DNA of 64,000 bases. Source: G016756615 sp050958605 (GTDB taxonomy: Bacteria > Pseudomonadota > Alphaproteobacteria > Rhizobiales > Rhizobiaceae). Every line of letters starts with the position of its first letter. Position 1 is the first letter of the stretch. Made by a program: the position numbers and the translations under genes. Under the pieces are notes generated by a model. That model was not told the DNA's origin and made no database searches. It worked only from the letters and a program-made list of their open reading frames with translations. Of the stretch, positions 8,432 to 17,305 are shown piece after piece. The stretch lies in the NCBI RefSeq assembly GCF_050958605.1, contig NZ_JBJHDO010000003.1, positions 372,001-436,000 of the forward strand, in the 5' to 3' direction.

Positions 8432-9720
8432 AAGTCGCCCTGGTGAATCCATGTTGGACCTATGAAGGCAGCATCTATTTCGGCTGCCGTCATCCGCATC
8501 TGCCACTAGAACTCGGCTATTCCCGAGCGCTGCTCGAGACCGACGGCCATGAGGTCCTGATGCTCGACGGCCAGCTTCAAGGCCTCGACAATCACGCCCT
8601 TGCCGGACGCGTCCGGGAATTCGCGCCCGACATGACGGTCGTCACCACGGCTCCGACCTATCTTTTCTGGCGCTGCGCCCCGCCTGAACTGCGCGTGCCC
8701 GCGGAATTCCTCGATCTGGTCGGGGCGAAGCGAGGCCGCACCGTCGCCGTCGGTCCTCACGGCTCCGTAACGCCCGGACCGACCTTGCGCAAGCTCGGGG
8801 CGGATATCGTGGTCCGAGGCGAATGCGAGGAAGTCGTCGCATCGCTCGCTCGGAACGAAAAGTGGGACCGCATCAAATCGACGGCATATTTCAGCGGCGA
8901 ACAACTCGTGGTGAATGGCCCGGTCCACGCCAGCAGCTTCGTCGACCATCCGGCGCTGCGCTGGCCCCGGGACTGGCTGTCGCGGCATGAGCATCACCAC
9001 CACCGTTTCGATGACGACCAGGTTGGCCTCGGCGCGGAAGTCGAAGCGTCCCGCGGTTGCCCCTATAACTGCAGCTTCTGCGCCAAGATCGACTATCGCG
9101 ACGCATATCGCCGCCGCAACCATCAGGCTGTCGTCGACGAGATCGATCATCTCATCGAGCAAGGCGTAGGCTACGTCTATTTCATCGATGAGATATTCCT
9201 GCCGCAGAAGGCCCTTCTCGAAGCACTCGTCGAGCGGGATATCCGCTTCGGCGTGCAGACGCGCATCGATCTTTGGAAACCAGATCTCCTGGAACTCCTG
9301 GGGGCTGCTGGTTGCGTTTCGGTCGAAGCAGGCCTGGAAAGCCTCACCGTCGAGGGCAGAGAGATGCTGGCCAAGCGCTGCCGGCTCGGCACCGAGGAAC
9401 TGGTGGAACTTCTAATCCGCGCCCGGCGCCATATTCCGTTCGTGCAAGCCAATCTGATCGGTGTGATCGAAGACGAACAAGAGCTCGTCGATTATTGGCG
9501 AGGCCACCTGATCGCGAACGGCGTGTGGGCCAACGAGCCTGTGCCGCTCTATCCGTATCCCAGCTCCCCGCGCTATCGAGAGCTGTGGGGCGAGCCGGAC
9601 GATCATGCCTGGGAGCGAGCCCACGAACACTATCTGGCTTCGTTCCACACCTTCAGCGACATCCAGGAAAAGCGGCCCCGGCCTCTGGCTGAACTGGAGG
9701 CGTCATGCTGCGGCGCATGA
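8428..9720 (+). CDS. B12-binding-domain radical SAM protein (TIGR04295-like)
   Basis: 430 residues. An N-terminal cobalamin-binding-like Rossmann domain (about 1-150) is followed by a radical SAM domain with Cys211-x3-Cys215-x2-Cys218 that binds the 4Fe-4S cluster. Enzymes of this class perform radical methylation or ring rearrangement. From memory the sequence fits TIGR04295, described with a conserved glycan gene set called the rhizo-twelve system. Overlap with both neighbours ties it to glycan synthesis. The reaction is unknown. Confidence 0.85.
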   Translation: MKVALVNPCWTYEGSIYFGCRHPHLPLELGYSRALLETDGHEVLMLDGQLQGLDNHALAGRVREFAPDMTVVTTAPTYLFWRCAPPELRVPAEFLDLVGAKRGRTVAVGPHGSVTPGPTLRKLGADIVVRGECEEVVASLARNEKWDRIKSTAYFSGEQLVVNGPVHASSFVDHPALRWPRDWLSRHEHHHHRFDDDQVGLGAEVEASRGCPYNCSFCAKIDYRDAYRRRNHQAVVDEIDHLIEQGVGYVYFIDEIFLPQKALLEALVERDIRFGVQTRIDLWKPDLLELLGAAGCVSVEAGLESLTVEGREMLAKRCRLGTEELVELLIRARRHIPFVQANLIGVIEDEQELVDYWRGHLIANGVWANEPVPLYPYPSSPRYRELWGEPDDHAWERAHEHYLASFHTFSDIQEKRPRPLAELEASCCGA

Positions 9721-10808
9721 ACCGCCCGCCAGGCCGGATCCTGATGACCCTCGACGCGGTCGGGGGCGTCTGGCGTTATGCGCTCGACCTTGCTCGCGGC
9801 CTCAAGGCTGAAGGCTGTGCGGTCGTTCTGGCAGGGCTGGGTCCTGCCCCCTCCCCCTCACAACGCCAGGAATGCGAAGCAATCGGCAAGGTCGTGTGGT
9901 GCAGGACCCCTCCGGACTGGATGACGCATTCAGAGAAAGAATTGGACGGTTTTCCCGAGGAACTCGAAGCGCTTGTCGACGAATATGACGTGGATCTCGT
10001 TCATCTCAACTGCCCGTCTCAGGCTTGCGGCATCGGGTTTCGTTGCCCCGTGGCAATCACATCGCACTCCTGCGTCGTCACCTGGTTTCAGGCCGTGCGG
10101 GGCACGGAAGTACCGCAGGACTGGCGCTGGCACTACAGCCGGAACCGCTCGGGCCTAGACCGGGCGGACGTGGTGATTTCACCGAGCGCCGCCCATGCAG
10201 CACTGATGCAGACATGTTACGGCCCGATCGACAGGATGCAGGTCGTCCATAACGCTACCGCCAGGGCTCCTGCCGCTTCGTCGCGAGAGAATTTCGCCTT
10301 CGCGGCGGCACGCTGGTGGGATGCCGGGAAGAATGGAGCCGTGCTTGACGACGCTTCCGGCGATGCCGCGTGGCCCATTTACTGTGCCGGACCGGTGGAA
10401 GGCCCAAACAGGCAGCGGTTCGAATTCCGCCGAGCCTGTCTATTAGGCGAATTGGACAATCGCGAGATCAGAGCCCTCATGGCACGGGCCGGGATCTTCG
10501 TTTCGCCTTCACGGTACGAGCCGTTTGGGCTGGCAGCGTTGGAGGCGGCGCGATCCGGCACGCCGATGATCCTTGCCGACATCCCTACCTACCGCGAGCT
10601 TTGGGATGGCGCCGCCTTGTTCTTTGCTGCCGACGACCCCACGGCGCTCGCCGGAGCGATGAACCTGCTCGCGGCAGACGGTCCTCTGCGGCGAAGGCTG
10701 GGATCGGCGGCGGAGCGCCGGGCAAGGAGCTACTCCTTCGACCAACAGGTCCGAAGGACACTGGTGGCTTATGAGAGCGCCACTCAACGTTCCCTAGCGA
10801 GGGGATAG
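9705..10808 (+). CDS. glycosyltransferase family 4 (GT-B fold)
   Basis: 367 residues. A Gly-Gly-Val-Trp-Arg-Tyr stretch near residue 20 marks the acceptor domain; the donor domain carries SPSRYEPFGLAALEAARSG, the E-x7-E motif of GT4 enzymes. GGAGG at 9696 lies four bases before the ATG at 9705, which is preferred to the ATG at 9717 that overlaps the upstream stop. It transfers a sugar from a nucleotide donor in the cytoplasm. It is the first of four glycosyltransferases in the operon. Confidence 0.88.
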   Translation: MLRRMNRPPGRILMTLDAVGGVWRYALDLARGLKAEGCAVVLAGLGPAPSPSQRQECEAIGKVVWCRTPPDWMTHSEKELDGFPEELEALVDEYDVDLVHLNCPSQACGIGFRCPVAITSHSCVVTWFQAVRGTEVPQDWRWHYSRNRSGLDRADVVISPSAAHAALMQTCYGPIDRMQVVHNATARAPAASSRENFAFAAARWWDAGKNGAVLDDASGDAAWPIYCAGPVEGPNRQRFEFRRACLLGELDNREIRALMARAGIFVSPSRYEPFGLAALEAARSGTPMILADIPTYRELWDGAALFFAADDPTALAGAMNLLAADGPLRRRLGSAAERRARSYSFDQQVRRTLVAYESATQRSLARG

Positions 10809-10812
10809 CGAC

Positions 10813-11943
10813 ATGCGTTTCCTCTTCTACACCCACTCGCTCGTCTCCGATTGGAACCATGGTAACGCTCACTTCTTGCGCGGCTTGATGCGCGAGTTGA
10901 TTTCCCGGGGTCACGAGGCCTTGGCGCTCGAGCCGGAGTCAGGCTGGAGTCGATCGAATCTGGTGGCCGAGCACGGGCCGATGGCGGTCGAGCGCTTTCG
11001 GCGGGATTTTCCCGAACTGATCGCTCACCTCTATGGCGACAGTTTCGATCACGAGGCTTGGCTTGCCGACGCCGACGTGGTGGTCGTCCACGAATGGACC
11101 GATCCCTCCCTGGTGGAACGGATCGGGCGCGCCCGTCGCCTCGGTGGCCGCTTCACCCTGCTTTTCCACGACACCCACCACCGCGCAGTCTCGGCGGGCC
11201 ATGAGATCTTCAGTCTCGTCTTGGAAGACTATGACGCAGTGCTCGCCTTTGGAGAAACGTTGCGCGCCCGCTATGTCGATGCCGGCTGGGGAAGAAACGT
11301 CTTTACCTTCCACGAGGCGGCCGACCAGCGGCTGTTCAGGCCTTGCCCCGCCGAAGCCAAGACCGGCGACCTGATATGGATCGGGAATTGGGGCGATGAT
11401 GAACGCACCTCGGAGATTGCATCCTTCCTGATCGAGCCGGCCCGCAGCCTCGGTTTGGCGACGACGGTGCGGGGCGTCCGTTATCCCGACAAAGCTCTCC
11501 GCGCGCTTGCTCAAGCCGGCATCCGGCATGACGGGTGGATCGCAAACGCGGACGTACCGGCTGCCTTCGCCCGGCATCGCGTCACGATGCACATACCACG
11601 GAGGCCCTATAGGGAGGCGCTGCCAGGAATCCCGACGATCAGGGTCTTCGAGGCGCTGGCCTGCGGTATCCCTCTCATATCGGCGCCCTGGGACGATGTG
11701 GAGCAACTTTTCCACCCCGGGCGCGATTTCCTCACGGCCCGCGACAGCCGGGAAATGTCGGCACATTTGAGGGACATCCTGCACGACGCGTCCCTGTCGG
11801 ATGCCCTTGTGGCGGCAGGCCTGGAAACGATTGCTTCCCGCCACACATGCCAGCACCGGGTAGACCAACTCCTTTCCATTCTCGCCGACTGCGGGACAGC
11901 ACGAGTCGTCAGCCAACTCGCTGCCAAGGAGGCCGCTCAATGA
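10813..11943 (+). CDS. CgeB-like glycosyltransferase, copy 1
   Basis: 376 residues, GT-B type, resembling the CgeB/DUF3880 glycosyltransferases (COG4641). The N-terminus has Asp-Trp-Asn-His-Gly-Asn-Ala, a pattern shared by the next two genes; the C-terminal donor domain has TIRVFEALACGIPLIS. AGGGG precedes the ATG. It is 4 bases downstream of the GT4 gene and overlaps copy 2 by four bases. Donor and acceptor are unknown. Confidence 0.82.
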   Translation: MRFLFYTHSLVSDWNHGNAHFLRGLMRELISRGHEALALEPESGWSRSNLVAEHGPMAVERFRRDFPELIAHLYGDSFDHEAWLADADVVVVHEWTDPSLVERIGRARRLGGRFTLLFHDTHHRAVSAGHEIFSLVLEDYDAVLAFGETLRARYVDAGWGRNVFTFHEAADQRLFRPCPAEAKTGDLIWIGNWGDDERTSEIASFLIEPARSLGLATTVRGVRYPDKALRALAQAGIRHDGWIANADVPAAFARHRVTMHIPRRPYREALPGIPTIRVFEALACGIPLISAPWDDVEQLFHPGRDFLTARDSREMSAHLRDILHDASLSDALVAAGLETIASRHTCQHRVDQLLSILADCGTARVVSQLAAKEAAQ

Positions 11944-13034
11944 ATATTGCTTTTTATGGATCCAGTATCCTTTCTTCATATTGGAATGGCGCCGCAACTT
12001 ACTACCGGGGTCTCCTGCGCGCGCTCGCGGCTCACGGATACGAGATCACCTTCTACGAGCCGGATGCATACGACCGGCAGAAGAACCGGGACATCGAGCC
12101 GCCGGACTGGTGCTCGGTCGTCGTCTACGAGGCCACGCCAGAAGCCTTGAGACGGGTTGCCCAGCGAGCTGCTCAGGCAGATATCGTCGTCAAGGCAAGC
12201 GGAGTCGGCTTCGAGGACGAAGCGTTGTTGGAAGCCATCCTGTCGCACGCCCGGCCAGAGGCGCTCAAGGTGTTCTGGGATGTGGATGCGCCTGCGACGC
12301 TGGCCCAGTTGCGGGCGGAGCCGGATCACCCTTTGCACGCGATGCTGGGTCGGCTTGATCTTGTTCTCACCTATGGCGGTGGTGAGCCCGTCGTCTATCA
12401 GTATCGCTCCGCCGGAGCGCGCGAATGCGTGCCGATCTACAACGCGCTCGATCCGGGGACGCACCATCCGGTATCTTCCGACGAGCGCTTCTCTTGCGAT
12501 CTAGCTTTTCTCGGCAACAGGCTCCCGGATCGTGAACGGAGGGTGGAGGCGTTCTTCCTCGAACCCGCAGTGAGCCTGCCGGGGCGGCGCTTCGTGATCG
12601 GCGGGTCGGGCTGGCACGACAAACCAATGCCGCCCAACGTCGTTTCGTTGGGTCATGTCGGAACGAATGACCACAATGCCTTCAATGCCACGCCGCTCGC
12701 GGTCCTCAATATCAGCCGCGACAGCATGGCCGAGAACGGGTTTTCCCCGGCGACCCGAGTCTTCGAAGCGGCAGGGGCAGGCGCCTGCCTGATCACGGAT
12801 GCCTGGCTCGGCCTCGAATTGTTCCTCAAGCCTGGAGAGGAGGTCCTTGTCGCCCGCGACGGCGGGGACGTGGCGGAAATCCTCGATGGCCTTACCGCCA
12901 ACCGCGCCGCGCAGATCGGGCGCGCCGCATTGCAACGAGTGCTGCGCGAACACACCTATGCGCACCGGGCGGTCGATACCGATCGGATTTTTCGGGAATT
13001 CGCGAAACGCCCGAAACTGGAGGCCGCCGAATGA
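11940..13034 (+). CDS. CgeB-like glycosyltransferase, copy 2
   Basis: 364 residues. The N-terminal motif is Ser-Tyr-Trp-Asn-Gly-Ala-Ala with Arg-Gly-Leu-Leu-Arg-Ala-Leu after it. The C-terminal half has ATRVFEAAGAGACLITD in the place of the donor-binding loop and the phrase LNISRDSMAENGFSP just before it. Start overlaps the stop of copy 1 (ATGA at 11940). A paralogue of its neighbours, probably acting on the product of one of them. Confidence 0.82.
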   Translation: MNIAFYGSSILSSYWNGAATYYRGLLRALAAHGYEITFYEPDAYDRQKNRDIEPPDWCSVVVYEATPEALRRVAQRAAQADIVVKASGVGFEDEALLEAILSHARPEALKVFWDVDAPATLAQLRAEPDHPLHAMLGRLDLVLTYGGGEPVVYQYRSAGARECVPIYNALDPGTHHPVSSDERFSCDLAFLGNRLPDRERRVEAFFLEPAVSLPGRRFVIGGSGWHDKPMPPNVVSLGHVGTNDHNAFNATPLAVLNISRDSMAENGFSPATRVFEAAGAGACLITDAWLGLELFLKPGEEVLVARDGGDVAEILDGLTANRAAQIGRAALQRVLREHTYAHRAVDTDRIFREFAKRPKLEAAE

Positions 13035-14146
13035 CCGGCAAGCCTCTCCGCATCGTCTTCATCGGCCTGTCCTTGTCTTCGTCTTGGGGCAATGGGCACG
13101 CGACGACCTTTCGTGCGCTTATGCGCGCGCTGCAACGGCGAGGACATGAACTCGTCTTTCTCGAGCGAGACGTGAGCTGGTATGCGCGCAATCGCGATTT
13201 GACGGACCCCGAATTCTGCGAGCTCCGGTACTACGATACGGTTGCCGATCTCCTCGGCCGATACGGGGCGACGATCCGATCCGCCGACGCGGTCATCATC
13301 GGATCGTATGTCCCCGAGGGGGTTGCGGTCATCGACCAGGTGGCCGGCCTGGCCACCGGCCGGCTCTGCTTCTACGACATCGATACTCCGGTTACGCTCG
13401 CCAAACTCTCCGCCGGCGAGCATGACTATATCGCCAATCGTCAGGTGCAGCTCTTCGATACCTATTTTTCCTTCACCGGCGGCCCAACTCTCAGGCGCCT
13501 CGAGCGGGAATACGGCGCGCGCAGAGCCCTGGCGCTTTACTGCTCCGTCGACTCCGATCGCTACAGGAACACCGGAGAGCCGCATCGCTGGGATCTCGGG
13601 TATCTCGGCACCTACAGCCCTGATCGCCAGGAAATTCTCGAGCGCCTGCTGATCGAGCCGGCCCGCCGAATGCCGGGTCGGCGCTTCGTCGTGGCCGGCC
13701 CGCTCTATCCGCCGGAAATCGACTGGCCCGGCAACGTCGAGCGCATCGAGCATCTACCGCCGCAGGATCATCCTTCCTTCTATAGCCGCCAGCGCTTCAC
13801 CCTCAACGTCACGCGCGCGGACATGATCGCGGCCGGGTGGTCCCCCAGCGTCCGCCTCTTCGAGGCGGCGGCCTGTGGAACGCCTGTCATCAGCGACGTC
13901 TGGAATGGTCTTGGAGATTTTTTCCCTCTCGGCGAGGCTATCCTTACGGCATCATCATCGGCGGCGGTCGTGCGGATCCTTCAGACCACCAGCAGCGCTG
14001 CGCGCGCGAAGCTTGCAGCCCGCGCCCTGACGAAAGTTCTAGCCGAACATACCGCGGCGGTGCGCGCCCGAGAGTTGGAAGCCTCCCTGGCGCCGCAATG
14101 CGCTTCGGCCTTGGTGAGCGCCAATGTGGGCGAGCACGCATTCTGA
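13031..14146 (+). CDS. CgeB-like glycosyltransferase, copy 3
   Basis: 371 residues. The N-terminal motif Ser-Trp-Gly-Asn-Gly-His-Ala parallels copies 1 and 2. The donor-domain loop reads SVRLFEAAACGTPVISD, preceded by LNVTRADMIAAGWSP, very close to copy 2. Start overlaps the stop of copy 2 by four bases. Copies 2 and 3 are more alike than either is to copy 1, suggesting stepwise duplication. Confidence 0.82.
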   Translation: MTGKPLRIVFIGLSLSSSWGNGHATTFRALMRALQRRGHELVFLERDVSWYARNRDLTDPEFCELRYYDTVADLLGRYGATIRSADAVIIGSYVPEGVAVIDQVAGLATGRLCFYDIDTPVTLAKLSAGEHDYIANRQVQLFDTYFSFTGGPTLRRLEREYGARRALALYCSVDSDRYRNTGEPHRWDLGYLGTYSPDRQEILERLLIEPARRMPGRRFVVAGPLYPPEIDWPGNVERIEHLPPQDHPSFYSRQRFTLNVTRADMIAAGWSPSVRLFEAAACGTPVISDVWNGLGDFFPLGEAILTASSSAAVVRILQTTSSAARAKLAARALTKVLAEHTAAVRARELEASLAPQCASALVSANVGEHAF

Positions 14147-14175
14147 CGTTCCAAGGACATTGGAAAGGACTGACG

Positions 14176-15213
14176 ATGCCGACAGCTGGCAAGTCAACTG
14201 GAGCAGGAACAGCAATCGTGGCGGGCGGGGCCGGCTTTCTGGGCTCGCATCTTTGCGAATGGCTGCTCCAGAAAGGACATCGTGTGGTCTGCGTCGACAA
14301 TTTTTTGACCGGTGCCACAGGCAACCTCGTAGCGTTGCGCAATCATGCGCGCTTCAGTCTGGTGGAGCGAGACATCTGCCGTCCGCTCGACCTCCGCGGC
14401 AGGATCGACCAGATCTACAACCTCGCTTGCGCAGCTTCGCCTCCACGCTATCAGGCGGATCCTATCCATACGATGCGAACCTGCGTGCTTGGCACTCTCA
14501 ATCTCCTGGACCTCGCCGAGCGCAGCAATGCGCGCTTCGTCCAGGCGTCGACCAGCGAAGTCTACGGGAATCCTGAGCAGCACCCGCAGCGGGAAGACTA
14601 TTGGGGCAATGTCAACTGCACGGGTCCTCGTGCCTGCTATGACGAAGGCAAGCGGGCGGCGGAAACTCTTTGTTTCGACTTCCTGCGCGAGGGCCGCACC
14701 GATGTCCGCGTGGCCCGCATTTTCAATACCTATGGTCCGCGTATGCAACGGGACGACGGTCGAATCGTCTCAAACTTCATCGTGCAATCGCTCGCCGGAA
14801 GTCCCCTGACGATCTATGGGGATGGCTCCCAGACACGCTCCTTCTGCTATGTCTCGGATCTCGTTCGCGGACTCGTCGCCCTGATGGAGGTCGAACGCAA
14901 TCCGGCGATCCCGATCAATCTCGGCAATCCGCGGGAATTCACGATCAGTGAGCTGGCGAGCCTCGTCCTCGAGGCGACGGGGTCCCGATCGGGCATGTCA
15001 TTCCTGCCCCTACCCGAAGATGATCCGCAGCGTCGTAAGCCCGACATCTCGTTGGCTCGGCGCCTGCTTGGTTGGGAACCCTCGGTTCCACTGGAGGAAG
15101 GCCTCAACACCACCATTCGCTATTTCAGGCAGCAGACAGCTGATCGGCCTGCGCGCACTGCCACAGGCGGTCCTGCGGTCATCGAAGGCGTACCGATGAA
15201 CTCGGACCGATAA
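14176..15213 (+). CDS. UDP-glucuronate decarboxylase-like extended SDR
   Basis: 345 residues from the ATG at 14176, with GGAAAGG upstream. NAD motif GGAGFLGSHL near residue 17, CVDNFLTG after the second strand, STSEVYGNP, then the PRACYDEGKR motif (catalytic Tyr and Lys) and RIFNTYGPRM. This set is characteristic of UDP-xylose synthase. It would turn UDP-glucuronate made by ugd into UDP-xylose, a likely donor for the adjacent glycosyltransferases. Last gene of the operon; terminator-like hairpins follow. Confidence 0.88.
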   Translation: MPTAGKSTGAGTAIVAGGAGFLGSHLCEWLLQKGHRVVCVDNFLTGATGNLVALRNHARFSLVERDICRPLDLRGRIDQIYNLACAASPPRYQADPIHTMRTCVLGTLNLLDLAERSNARFVQASTSEVYGNPEQHPQREDYWGNVNCTGPRACYDEGKRAAETLCFDFLREGRTDVRVARIFNTYGPRMQRDDGRIVSNFIVQSLAGSPLTIYGDGSQTRSFCYVSDLVRGLVALMEVERNPAIPINLGNPREFTISELASLVLEATGSRSGMSFLPLPEDDPQRRKPDISLARRLLGWEPSVPLEEGLNTTIRYFRQQTADRPARTATGGPAVIEGVPMNSDR

Positions 15214-15316
15214 TCACCTTCCCGCATCGCAGCAGGAACAATCCGCGCCCTTCGCAGTTAGGCCGCAGGATGCCCCTTCCCTCCGACAGCGACAGTCTAG
15301 GGGGTCATCTCATCAG

Positions 15317-15347
15317 CAGACCGGCCGGCGCCATGCAGGCCGGTCTG
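15317..15347. terminator. 10-bp hairpin after the glycan operon
   Basis: A perfect 10-bp stem (CAGACCGGCC pairing with GGCCGGTCTG) encloses an 11-nt loop. No strong T tract follows, so its role as an intrinsic terminator is moderate. Confidence 0.55.
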
Positions 15348-15369
15348 TTCACATAGAGCGCATGAATGC

Positions 15370-15397
15370 AAAGCGCCGCGATCGGCTGCGGCGCTTT
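15370..15397. terminator. bidirectional hairpin between convergent units
   Basis: A perfect 10-bp stem (AAAGCGCCGC with GCGGCGCTTT) and 8-nt loop. The A/T ends give a short T run on either strand, fitting a bidirectional terminator between the operon ending at 15213 and the reverse-strand gene ending at 15466. Confidence 0.6.
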
Positions 15398-15465
15398 ACA
15401 TCTTGGAGATAGTGGCAGAGCGCCCAACGAATGACGCTATACGACGCCAATTGGGCGCAACTGCT

Positions 15466-15636
15466 CTAGCGTTGGTTTCCGCCCCCTTGGCCACCCCGGC
15501 CCTGGTCCCGATCGCTTTGCCCGCCTTGCTGCTGCCGGCCGCCTTGGCCACCGCCTTGCTGCTGCTGACCTTTTCCGCGTTGATCGTCGTCGCGTTTGGA
15601 ACCCATGCCTTTCTTCTGATCTTGCTGATTTGCCAT
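15466..15636 (-). CDS. Gln/Gly-rich low-complexity small protein
   Basis: 56 residues, almost entirely Gln, Gly, Arg, Asp and Lys with repeated Gln-Gln-Gly-Gly units; certainly disordered. AAGGAG eight bases before the ATG at 15636 fixes the start. It is a neighbour of the sigma-factor gene. Upstream on the same strand is GGAAC, 17 nt, ATT (15692-15668 region), one base short of an EcfG promoter. Possibly a stress or desiccation protein, by composition only. Confidence 0.6.
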   Translation of the reverse strand: MANQQDQKKGMGSKRDDDQRGKGQQQQGGGQGGRQQQGGQSDRDQGRGGQGGGNQR

Positions 15637-15776
15637 GCTGATACTCCTTCTCTGGCCCGCCGAAAGGCGGGTCCCCTCCCAATCGAAGTAAGCAGTATTT
15701 GTTCCGGCAACCTCTTGCATTTTCCCGCGATGAGTACAAACTGCATGGAACGACTAACAAATGTTATGGAGAGTTC

Positions 15777-15965
15777 ATGGGCCGCAGCGCGGCGATGGTT
15801 CCTGAAAGGGACGAAAAGGCCGTCGAGGTAACTACCCTCGACGAGGAAATCGCTATGATCTTGACGGCAATCGAAGAGGAGACGGTCCCCGAGCGTCTCA
15901 CCAATCTCGCCATCGACCTGCAACAAGCGCTGACGCAGCGAAAGCAACGCCAGAATCCGAGTTAA
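15777..15965 (+). CDS. small helical protein, possible NepR-like anti-sigma factor
   Basis: 62 residues from the ATG at 15777 with GGAGAG upstream. The second half has Ile-x6-Ala-Ile-Glu-Glu-Glu-x-Val-Pro-Glu-Arg-Leu-x2-Leu-Ala, resembling the two-helix NepR pattern with a Val-Pro between helices. NepR binds EcfG until the response regulator PhyR removes it. The gene is convergent with the sigma gene and ends one base from its end, unlike the usual co-directional arrangement. Identification is tentative; it could be an unrelated small helical protein. Confidence 0.45.
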   Translation: MGRSAAMVPERDEKAVEVTTLDEEIAMILTAIEEETVPERLTNLAIDLQQALTQRKQRQNPS

Positions 15966-15966
15966 G

Positions 15967-16548
15967 TTATCGGCGCCTCGGACTTTCGGATAGCACCTGA
16001 TCTCCGGCCAATTTCATGGCGGGCTCCATAAGTGTCCGCGGAGAAGTCTCGCCCAAATCCACGAGCAAGCTCGTTCGCGCCCGATTGAGCCTGCTTTTTA
16101 CGGTGCCGACAGCACAGCCGCAGATTTCCGCCGCCTCTTCATAGCTGACGCCGAGCACCCCGATCAGCATCAGGACTTCCCGATGATGCTGAGGAAGGCG
16201 GTTGATCGCGGCATCCACTTCCTTTCCCCGCACCGACCATTCCTGAGTGGCTTCCTCTATCGGCCGGCCTGATGCGCAATCCATGAGGCCTGGCGCCTCT
16301 CGCATGTAAGCCCGTATCCGGGTGTTGAACGTGTTGCGCATGATCGTAAAAAGCCAGGACTTCATTCGAGTCCCAGGTTCGAACTTGTCGATATTGGCTA
16401 TGCCTTTGGTCAGTGTCTCCTGAACCAGATCATCGGCATCGGAGGAATCGCGACAAAAGGTGCGCGCGAACGCACGCAAAGCCGGTATCAGATCCACTAT
16501 GGCTGACTCGTCTTTTCCGCGGAACGGAATCGGTTCTTGTGGTGGCAA
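15967..16548 (-). CDS. ECF sigma factor, EcfG-like (general stress response)
   Basis: 193 residues. Region 2 begins LIPALRAFARTFCRDSSDADDLVQETL and includes SWLFTIMRNTFNT; region 4 has LPQHHREVLMLIGVLGVSYEEAAEICGCAVGTVKSRLNRAR. These are strong matches to EcfG-type sigma factors, which direct RNA polymerase to GGAAC-N16/17-CGTT promoters. The start is TTG at 16548 with GGGAGG eight bases ahead; no in-frame ATG lies nearby. Many such promoters surround it. A second paralogue elsewhere may be the main EcfG. Confidence 0.82.
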   Translation of the reverse strand: MPPQEPIPFRGKDESAIVDLIPALRAFARTFCRDSSDADDLVQETLTKGIANIDKFEPGTRMKSWLFTIMRNTFNTRIRAYMREAPGLMDCASGRPIEEATQEWSVRGKEVDAAINRLPQHHREVLMLIGVLGVSYEEAAEICGCAVGTVKSRLNRARTSLLVDLGETSPRTLMEPAMKLAGDQVLSESPRRR

Positions 16549-16781
16549 CGTCCCTGCCTCCCCTGCATATTCCAGCGAATTTCTCGCCTTTGAATGATGA
16601 TGACCGATTTCTCGTTAATGGTCGACCGAAGCCAAAGTTCCTTAGAATCCCGCCAGCATGCCCAGAAAAGCGGCCGCAAGAAATTGCACTCACCGCAGAA
16701 CCCGTCCTTTCAGTTACGGCGTGGAACTATTCGGCACCCGGAGCGGGCGAAATCTGAATATTGGTTTCTGTTCCGGCTATC

Positions 16782-17282
16782 CTATTGGGTGCCGAGTTGC
16801 GCGCTAATGTCTTCGATTTTTTCGAGATGCGCCTTCAGGGTTGGCAGAGTTTCCATGGCGAACGATTTAAGGGCCGCGTTATCGCCGTTGGCGGCATACT
16901 CCTCGAACAGCTTGACTGTCTCTTGATGTCCCTCGAGCTGGGCCTTGACGTAGGGTGGATCAAACTGGCTGCCCGCGCCTTGCAACGTCTGGATCTTTGC
17001 CGCGTGCTCCTTGTCCAGCGCTGCAGGAACTTTCAAGCCCTCTTTCTTGGCCAAGGCATCAAGAGTCGCGTTGGCCTTGCCGTGATCTTCTATCATCATC
17101 TGGGCGAATGACTGGACCTCAGCGGCTTTGGACATTTTGGCCGCAAGCCCACTCGATTGAACTTCGAACAGGCCTCCAGTGGCTGCCTTGTCGACAAAAG
17201 TTTGGGCTGTTTCGTCGGCAAAGGCAGGAACAGCCAAGACGAAAGCTGCCGCTGCGGCCATGGCTTTTAGAGAGCGATTCAT
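16782..17282 (-). CDS. DUF4142 family exported protein
   Basis: 166 residues from the ATG at 17282 (AAGGAG eight bases upstream). A signal peptide (about 1-22, ending Ala-Phe-Ala) is followed by a ferritin-like four-helix domain with the DUF4142 pattern: Ala-x-Gly-Gly-x3-Val, EDHGKANATLDALAKK, and a C-terminal LKAHLEKIE. Periplasmic; function not established, often stress-induced. EcfG-type promoter at 17354-17330 and a 20-bp palindrome in the predicted leader. A second DUF4142 gene is at 37558. Confidence 0.85.
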   Translation of the reverse strand: MNRSLKAMAAAAAFVLAVPAFADETAQTFVDKAATGGLFEVQSSGLAAKMSKAAEVQSFAQMMIEDHGKANATLDALAKKEGLKVPAALDKEHAAKIQTLQGAGSQFDPPYVKAQLEGHQETVKLFEEYAANGDNAALKSFAMETLPTLKAHLEKIEDISAQLGTQ

Positions 17283-17305
17283 GATCGTGGCTCCTTGGAA
17301 AAATC

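Noticed and set aside
15660..16650. EcfG-type promoters for the sigma gene and for the 56-residue protein
   Set aside because: Both have GGAAC and the right spacing but ATT instead of GTT; kept only as near matches.
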